Assembly (NCBI GenBank): GCA_016872595.1 | Contig: VGZJ01000032.1 | Coordinates: forward strand, 1-33,344 | DNA from: Planctomycetota bacterium | Lineage (GTDB): Bacteria > Planctomycetota > Planctomycetia > Gemmatales > Gemmataceae | Length of the DNA: 33,344 nucleotides | Direction of reading: 5' to 3' | In this document: positions 28,677-33,344 of the stretch, in pieces | How positions within the stretch are numbered: position 1 is the stretch's first letter | Layout: every line of letters starts with the position of its first letter | The notes under the pieces: model-generated | Seen by the model: only the letters and a program-made list of their open reading frames with translations | Database searches by the model: none | What the model was told of the DNA's origin: nothing | Program-made: the position numbers and the translations under genes

Positions 28677-28682
28677 TATTCT
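28677..28682 (+). promoter_or_regulatory. -10-like hexamer TATTCT upstream of the MFS gene
   Basis: It lies 38 nt before the ATG at 28721, identical in sequence to the hexamer before the DUF1592 gene. No -35 match is visible. Confidence 0.3.
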
Positions 28683-28720
28683 CGGCGGGTCGCTCTCCGC
28701 TGCCTCACGCTGCCGCTGCC

Positions 28721-30010
28721 ATGAACACCGCTCTCGCGCCCGCCCTTTCCCCGTGGCGGTGGTGGGTCTGCTTTCTGCTCATGCAGGCGACCGTCATCAA
28801 CTATATGGACCGAATGGCCCTGAACCAACTGGCCGCGGAGATCCAAGCGGCGTTCGGGTTGAACAACACGCAGTACGGGTGGCTCGAGGGCGTGTTCTCG
28901 TTCGCGTTCGCCATCGGCGCGATCAGCACCGGGTTCCTCGTGGACCTCGTGAGCGTGCGGTGGGTGTACCCGCTCATGGTCGTGGGGTGGTCGCTCGCGG
29001 GCATCCTGACCGGGTTCGCGCACACGTTCTGGATGCTCCTCACCTGCCGGTTCATGCTGGGGCTGTTCGAGGCGGGGAACTGGCCGTGCGCGATCCGCAC
29101 GCTGCGGACCATGCTCCCGCCCGAAGAGCGGTCGTTCGGGAACTCGCTGTTCGGGAGCGGCACCGCGCTGGGCGCGGTGGTTACGCCGATGCTGGTGCTG
29201 GTGATCCTGCGGTGGGCCGCGGCCAACGGGTACGCGGACCCGTGGCGGGTGCCGTTTCAGGTGATCGGGGCCTTGGGGCTGGTGTGGGTGGCGCTCTGGT
29301 TCCTGACGGTGCCGAACGCGCTGGTGAACCCGACCGATGCGACCGGCGCGCCGCCGGCGCATCAGGGCGCGGTGCGGTTCGCCGACGTGTTCCGGGACCG
29401 CCGGTTCTGGGCGCTGCTCGCGACCGCACTCGCGGTCAACGTCACGTGGCACGGGTACCGCACGTGGCTCCCGCTGTTCCTCCGCAAGGAGCGCGGGTAC
29501 ACCCTCGAAGAGATGAGCCGGTTCACGACGGCCTATTACCTCGTGGCCGACGTCGGCACGTGGACCGTGGGACTGGTGACGCTGTTCCTGTGCAAGCGCG
29601 GGGTGCGCGTCCACTCGTGCCGGGTGATGATGTTCGCGATCTGCGCGGTGCTCGCGCTGGGCACGCTCGCGGTGCCGTTCCTCCCCGACGGCTGGCCGCT
29701 GCAAGCCGGGCTGCTCGTGGTCGCGTTCGCGGCCCTCGGCCTGTTCCCCACGTACTTCGCGCTCAGCCAAGAGCTGTCGTCGAAGCATCAGGGGAAGGTG
29801 ACGGGCACGCTCGGCGCGTCGGCGCACCTGACGCTGGCGGCGCTGTACCCAATTGAAGGGTGGCTCTGCGACGCGACCGGCACCTACGCGTGGGTGCTGG
29901 GCGGGATCGGGGTGTTCCCGCTGTTAGCGCTCGTCGTGCTGTTCCGGCTCTGGCCGCCGGAGTTCGAGCCGCCGGACCCGCAGAAGCCCGACGACGGGAA
30001 CTCGTCGTGA
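28721..30010 (+). CDS. MFS transporter, ACS (anion:cation symporter)-like
   Basis: A 429-residue inner-membrane transporter with the hydrophobic pattern of a 12-helix major facilitator. The stretch INYMDRMALNQL in the first helix, followed by FGLNNTQYGWLEGVFSFAFAIG, resembles the ACS family, which includes the hexuronate transporter ExuT, so sugar acids or other organic anions are plausible substrates. CRFMLGLFEAGNWPCAIRT and the conserved PPEERSFGNSLFGSG loop also fit this family. The C-terminus is hydrophilic (PPDPQKPDDGNSS). There is no clear Shine-Dalgarno sequence. It is followed after 85 bases by the desaturase gene on the same strand, which looks functionally unrelated. Substrate assignment is inference from family resemblance only. 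Confidence 0.9.
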   Translation: MNTALAPALSPWRWWVCFLLMQATVINYMDRMALNQLAAEIQAAFGLNNTQYGWLEGVFSFAFAIGAISTGFLVDLVSVRWVYPLMVVGWSLAGILTGFAHTFWMLLTCRFMLGLFEAGNWPCAIRTLRTMLPPEERSFGNSLFGSGTALGAVVTPMLVLVILRWAAANGYADPWRVPFQVIGALGLVWVALWFLTVPNALVNPTDATGAPPAHQGAVRFADVFRDRRFWALLATALAVNVTWHGYRTWLPLFLRKERGYTLEEMSRFTTAYYLVADVGTWTVGLVTLFLCKRGVRVHSCRVMMFAICAVLALGTLAVPFLPDGWPLQAGLLVVAFAALGLFPTYFALSQELSSKHQGKVTGTLGASAHLTLAALYPIEGWLCDATGTYAWVLGGIGVFPLLALVVLFRLWPPEFEPPDPQKPDDGNSS

Positions 30011-30095
30011 GCATCCGTTCGGTCTGGCGGCGCGGCCCGCGCGTCGCTATCTCAGCTACTCGCGTTCCCCGCCGCCACGCCCTCACAGGCCCGCC

Positions 30096-31010
30096 ATGCT
30101 CGCTCAACCTGTCGGTGCGGCGGTTGAACCCCGCTTCCGCGTGCTGCGCGCGCTGCGCACCGCGGCCTCGGCCGCGCCGGTCGTGCTCGTCTATCTGGCG
30201 CTGGTCGCAATCCCGTTTGTCGAAGTCGATCCGTGGTGCTTCGCCGTGCTCGGCGGGTGCTTCCTCGTGATCGGCCTCGCCGCCACCGCCGGGCTGCACC
30301 GCTACTTCTCGCACCGCTCGTACAAGACCTCGCGCGCGTTCCAACTCGTGCTGGCCGCGCTGGGGTGCCTCGCGTTGCAGAAGGGGCCGATCTGGTGGGC
30401 CGCGAAGCACCGCGCGCACCACCGCCATTCGGACGAGGACCGCGACCCGCACTCGCCGGTGCGCCGCGGGTTCTGGTACGCTCACATGGGCTGGCTGTTC
30501 GGCCCGGACCAACTCGCGGTCGATACGAAACTGGTAAAAGACCTGACGAGGTTTCCTGAACTGGTGTGGCTCGAGCGCCTGTGGCTGGTACCGGGGGTTC
30601 TACTCGCCGCGGGGTGCTACCTCGCGCTCGGCTGGGGCGGCGTCGTGGTGGGCTACGTCCTCGCGGTCGCCGTGATCTATCAGGTGACGTTCCTCGTGAA
30701 CTCGGTGGGCCACCTGTTCGGCCCGCAGCGGTTCCAGACTGGCGACGCGAGCCGCAACAACCTGTTCGTGGGGTATCTGGCGATGGGCGAGGGGTGGCAC
30801 AACAACCACCACCGCGTGCCGTACTCGGCGCGGCACGGGTTCGCGTGGTACGAGGTCGATTTCTGTTACGGCGTCATCTGGCTCCTGTCGAAGCTGGGGC
30901 TGGTGTGGGACGTGAAGCTGCCACCGGGCGACCTGATGGCCGGCCGCGACACCCGCGCCGTGCCGCAAGAGGCGTTGGCCCCGTCCGACCCCACTTCCGA
31001 GGCCGCGTAA
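30096..31010 (+). CDS. Membrane fatty-acid (acyl-CoA delta-9 type) desaturase
   Basis: A 304-residue integral-membrane di-iron desaturase that inserts a cis double bond into fatty-acyl chains, adjusting membrane fluidity. The three His boxes are intact: HRYFSH (68-73), HRAHH (105-109) and HNNHH (235-239, within GEGWHNNHHRVP). NSVGHLFGPQRF and SRNNLFVGYLAMGEGW between and before the last box are hallmarks of the stearoyl-CoA desaturase group. Hydrophobic segments surround the boxes (about 25-65, 80-100 and two more near 190-215). The length is normal for bacterial members, and there is no fused cytochrome b5 domain. No Shine-Dalgarno is evident; an AT island (TATCTCAGCTACT, 30048-30060) precedes the start by about 36-48 nt. 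The electron donor is not encoded nearby. Confidence 0.94.
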   Translation: MLAQPVGAAVEPRFRVLRALRTAASAAPVVLVYLALVAIPFVEVDPWCFAVLGGCFLVIGLAATAGLHRYFSHRSYKTSRAFQLVLAALGCLALQKGPIWWAAKHRAHHRHSDEDRDPHSPVRRGFWYAHMGWLFGPDQLAVDTKLVKDLTRFPELVWLERLWLVPGVLLAAGCYLALGWGGVVVGYVLAVAVIYQVTFLVNSVGHLFGPQRFQTGDASRNNLFVGYLAMGEGWHNNHHRVPYSARHGFAWYEVDFCYGVIWLLSKLGLVWDVKLPPGDLMAGRDTRAVPQEALAPSDPTSEAA

Positions 31011-31028
31011 GCCAACAGCGGGTTACTG

Positions 31029-31073
31029 ATCGACCAGCCCGCAGCGCCAGCAAGGGTGAGTGTGCTGGTCGAT
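31029..31073. repeat. Intergenic hairpin repeat between convergent genes
   Basis: ATCGACCAGC (31029-31038) is perfectly complementary to GCTGGTCGAT (31064-31073), a 10-bp stem around a 25-base GC-rich loop that includes GCGCCAGCAAGGGTGAG. Read through, it gives RPARSASKGE, a peptide I recall from dispersed planctomycete repeats. It lies in the 144-base gap between the desaturase and RNA-ligase-like stops and may act as a terminator. The rest of the gap shows nothing clear. Confidence 0.5.
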
Positions 31074-31154
31074 TGCTTCCCGCACGTGCCTAAGTGCTCG
31101 CGTCCCGCAACCCGGCGACTGACGGCGACCTGTCCGGGACGTGACAACACGGGG

Positions 31155-31796
31155 TCACTCCCAATACTCGTCCCACTTCGCGCCGATGGCGCGCTTCAGG
31201 CGCGCGAGGTAGGCGTAGGTTTTCACCTTCACCATCCACGGCCCGTCGGGGCCGACTCCCTTGCACACCACGCCCTCGGCCACGCCGTACTTGCCCTCGC
31301 GCACGTCTTCCAGAAACGTGCCGGTCAGCTTGCCCGTGTACACCACGCGCGGGGTCGGCAGGTGACCGAAGTCGGCCACGAACTGGCGCGGGGTCACGAA
31401 GCCGGAGCCGTCGGTCCACACGTCGAATAGCAGAGTTTGTTTTGGGTCGCCGGGGACGTGCGCGCCCGCGAACGAGTTCGGGCCGACGAACTCGGTGAAC
31501 GCTTTCACAGTGCGGAAGGTCGCGTAGTTGGGGTGGTCGCGCAGCAACGCGTCGAGCGGGTTCGCGAGCGTCGCGAGGAACACCGGCGCGGCGGCATCCA
31601 ATCCGGGGTGCACACGGCCGAACGCCGCGACGCCGGCCGCGCCGAGGTCGAACTCGTCACGCCGCGTGCCGAAGGCGTGCCAGCCGGAGTCGCGCTCCCA
31701 GCACCAGTGCAGATTGGTGCCGTCGAGCTTGTCGAACGCGACGCAATGCGACAGCGGTGCCGCGCCGCTGCCGGGGATTTTGGGGTAGTGGAGCAT
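31155..31796 (-). CDS. Minimal RNA-ligase-family nucleotidyltransferase
   Basis: A 213-residue protein with the motifs of the RNA ligase (Rnl2-like, PF09414-type) nucleotidyltransferase fold, which joins or repairs RNA ends through a lysine-AMP intermediate. Motif I is FDKLDGTN with Lys23 as the adenylation site. GTRRDEF supplies Arg45/Arg46. EFVGPNSFAG and LLFDVWTDGSGFV fit motifs III and IIIa. EGVVCKG (174-180) is motif IV, and WMVKVKT with Lys190 and Lys192 is motif V. No C-terminal accessory domain is present, so this is a bare catalytic core. The gene lies 48 bases downstream of the third DUF1501 gene on the same strand, but a functional link is doubtful because DUF1501 proteins are exported. 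No partner such as an end-healing kinase/phosphatase or RtcB is in the window. Confidence 0.8.
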   Translation of the reverse strand: MLHYPKIPGSGAAPLSHCVAFDKLDGTNLHWCWERDSGWHAFGTRRDEFDLGAAGVAAFGRVHPGLDAAAPVFLATLANPLDALLRDHPNYATFRTVKAFTEFVGPNSFAGAHVPGDPKQTLLFDVWTDGSGFVTPRQFVADFGHLPTPRVVYTGKLTGTFLEDVREGKYGVAEGVVCKGVGPDGPWMVKVKTYAYLARLKRAIGAKWDEYWE

Positions 31797-31844
31797 GGTG
31801 CCGAACGGACACCGGCGGCGGGCCGGGGTTCGGCATGCGCCGGA

Positions 31845-33254
31845 TCACATTAGGCCGGGGATCGGGTCGCCTTCGGTGAGGATGTTCCCCACGCGGCCGA
31901 GGCCGGGCTTCAGACGCACTTCGGGCAGGTCGAGAACCGTACCCATGATGGTGGCGAGCAGGTGCTTCGGAGTGTAGCGCTCGGTCGTGGGTTGCGACGC
32001 GGTCTTGTCCGACTGGCCGATCACTTGACCCATCTTCAGGCCGCCGCCCGCGAGCAGCAGCGAAGTGAGGTTGGCGTAGTGGTCGCGGCCGCCGTCCTTG
32101 TTGCGGCGCGGGGTGCGGCCCATCTCGCCCGTCACCGCGAGCAGAATCTTGTCTTCGAGGCCTCGCTCGTGCAGGTCTTCGATGAACGCGGCGACCGCGT
32201 GATCGACCTGCCGGGCCATCGGGTCGAGGAGTGCCATCTGCTTTGGGCTGTTGCTGTTGGCGTGCATGTCCCAGCCGCAGTCGGACACCGTCACGAACCC
32301 GGCCCCGGCCTCGCACAGCCGGCGCGCGAGCAACATCTGCTTGCCCAGCAGGTTCGTACCGCGCTTCATGTCGTACCACTTGGTGATGTCCGCGAGCTTG
32401 AACAGGCCGCTAGTGTCGTACTTAGCGATGGTCTTGGGGTCTTCCTTCGAGAGGTCGAAGGCCTCGCTGACGCCGCGGGCGATCACGTCGAACGCCTGCT
32501 GTTGGAACTTGGTCGCGCCCTCCATCACGCCGGTGGCGTCGAGGTCGCGGCGCACGGTGTCGAACCCGGCGAGCAGCTTGCGGCGGTCTTCGAAGCGCTC
32601 GGTGGAAATCTTCAATTCGAGGTTCTTGCGCAGGTTGTCGCCGCCGCTCGGGTCGAACGCGGCGTAGGACGGGCCGAGGTCGCCGGGGCTGGTGAGCGTG
32701 GGCAGCGCGCCGGTCTCGAAGTTGCCGCCGAGTTTCAGCTTCGGGTCCACGGCTTCCGGCAGCACGAGGCAGTTCGTGGGCATGCCGGTTTGGGGGTTGT
32801 TCGTGCCGACCACGCGGGCGTACAGCGCGCCCATCGCGGCCTTCAGCGGGTTGTCGCCGCTGGTCACGGACAGGTACGTGTGGCCGGCGTTCATCGAGGC
32901 GTAGGAGCGCAGAACCGAAATCTTGTCGGTCATCTGCGACAGTTTCTGGAACGAGCCGCCGAAGGTGACGCCGGGCAGTTTCGTCTGCACCTCGCCGGTG
33001 ATGCTGCGAATCTCCGCGGGCGCGGTCATCTTGGGGTCGAAGAACTCGATGTGCGACGGCCCGCCTTGCAGGAACAGCAGGACGACGGACTTGTCCTTCC
33101 ACGTCCGCCCTTCGGCCGCGGCCCGCGCTTTCGCGGCCATGAGTTGCGGCAGACCGAGACCGCCGAACAGCGCGAGGCTGCCGACGCGGAGGAACTCGCG
33201 GCGCGACGAACCCTGACAGTGGCGCACGGGGCGCGGGTCGCTGATGGTGAGCAC
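31845..33254 (-). CDS. DUF1501 family protein, Tat-exported (third copy)
   Basis: A 469-residue DUF1501 protein. A twin-arginine signal (SRREFLRVGSLALFGGLGLP) is followed by GGPSHIEFFDPKM, SDCGWDMHANSN, and TGEMGRTPRRNKDGGRDHY; these His and acidic residues would form the metal site of the alkaline-phosphatase-like fold. The start is set at GTG 33254 because GAGG (33261-33264) lies six bases upstream and it gives the family-typical N-terminus MLTISDPRPVRHC; an in-frame TTG at 33269 adds five residues and has no better ribosome site. It resembles the copy at 2287 more than the one at 3811 (shared VVG and EMGRTPR contexts). It is followed by the RNA-ligase-like gene on the same strand. Its substrate is unknown, and any cytochrome partner would lie beyond the right edge. 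Confidence 0.92.
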   Translation of the reverse strand: MLTISDPRPVRHCQGSSRREFLRVGSLALFGGLGLPQLMAAKARAAAEGRTWKDKSVVLLFLQGGPSHIEFFDPKMTAPAEIRSITGEVQTKLPGVTFGGSFQKLSQMTDKISVLRSYASMNAGHTYLSVTSGDNPLKAAMGALYARVVGTNNPQTGMPTNCLVLPEAVDPKLKLGGNFETGALPTLTSPGDLGPSYAAFDPSGGDNLRKNLELKISTERFEDRRKLLAGFDTVRRDLDATGVMEGATKFQQQAFDVIARGVSEAFDLSKEDPKTIAKYDTSGLFKLADITKWYDMKRGTNLLGKQMLLARRLCEAGAGFVTVSDCGWDMHANSNSPKQMALLDPMARQVDHAVAAFIEDLHERGLEDKILLAVTGEMGRTPRRNKDGGRDHYANLTSLLLAGGGLKMGQVIGQSDKTASQPTTERYTPKHLLATIMGTVLDLPEVRLKPGLGRVGNILTEGDPIPGLM

Positions 33255-33321
33255 GGGCAACCTCGACAAAGGCGGGGACCGTTGCGGTCCGTGTGGCGGG
33301 GCGCGGGAGGCGGGGCAGTCA

Positions 33322-33332
33322 ATAATAGCATA
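33322..33332 (-). promoter_or_regulatory. Candidate -10 region of the third DUF1501 gene
   Basis: The minus strand reads TATGCTATTAT: TATTAT (33327-33322) matches five of six -10 positions and lies about 67 nt before GTG 33254. The -35 region would run to or beyond the window edge. Confidence 0.3.
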
Positions 33333-33344
33333 CCCGCCCGCGAG

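Noticed and set aside
33255-33269. A TTG start five codons upstream for the third DUF1501 gene
   Set aside because: GAGG lies six bases before the GTG at 33254, and the resulting N-terminus matches the MLT start of the copy at 3811.

Overview
The window is high-GC DNA that most likely comes from a planctomycete of the Gemmata group. The evidence is three DUF1501 proteins, a DUF1592-type cytochrome-domain protein coupled to a DUF1552 protein, a Ser/Thr kinase of the kinase-TM-WD40 type, a secreted S41 protease, a formylglycine-type sulfatase, and a 3633-residue FG-GAP/VCBS protein that opens with the planctomycete LExLExRxxPA motif. No rRNA, tRNA or CRISPR array was seen. I made these family assignments by reading motifs, not by database search.

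Layout. Positions 1-2020 hold a minus-strand kinase gene whose WD40 part stops early in a lower-GC, possibly foreign segment at the window edge. Two tandem plus-strand DUF1501 genes follow (2287-5145), separated by a 20-bp-stem palindromic repeat. A minus-strand run then fills 5187-12561: S41 protease, small secreted protein, leucine-rich-repeat protein, DUF1592 protein and DUF1552 protein, the last two overlapping by ATGA. A divergent sulfatase (12677-14068) converges through a strong hairpin on the giant surface protein (14140-25041, minus). About 1 kb without a credible gene follows (25042-26045), with competing GC hairpins and a promoter. The right third holds a single-BON-domain protein, a fasciclin protein, a half-length UvrC-like nuclease, a three-helix membrane protein, an MFS transporter, a fatty-acid desaturase, a minimal RNA-ligase-like nucleotidyltransferase and a third DUF1501 gene.

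How the genes fit together. Much of the window encodes exported proteins: Tat-type DUF1501 and DUF1552, and Sec-type DUF1592, S41, sulfatase, LRR and fasciclin. This fits a cell-surface or periplasmic programme, probably use of complex and sulfated polymers, but that is inference. The right third looks like ordinary mixed chromosomal content. The points most worth following are: the S41 protein, in which the expected Ser and Lys are Thr and Arg; the minimal RNA ligase beside a DUF1501 gene; the UvrC half-enzyme that ends inside a 7-bp-phased repeat element; the truncated kinase; the mosaic giant protein; and a recurring TAnnnT element about 36-46 nt upstream of several start codons.
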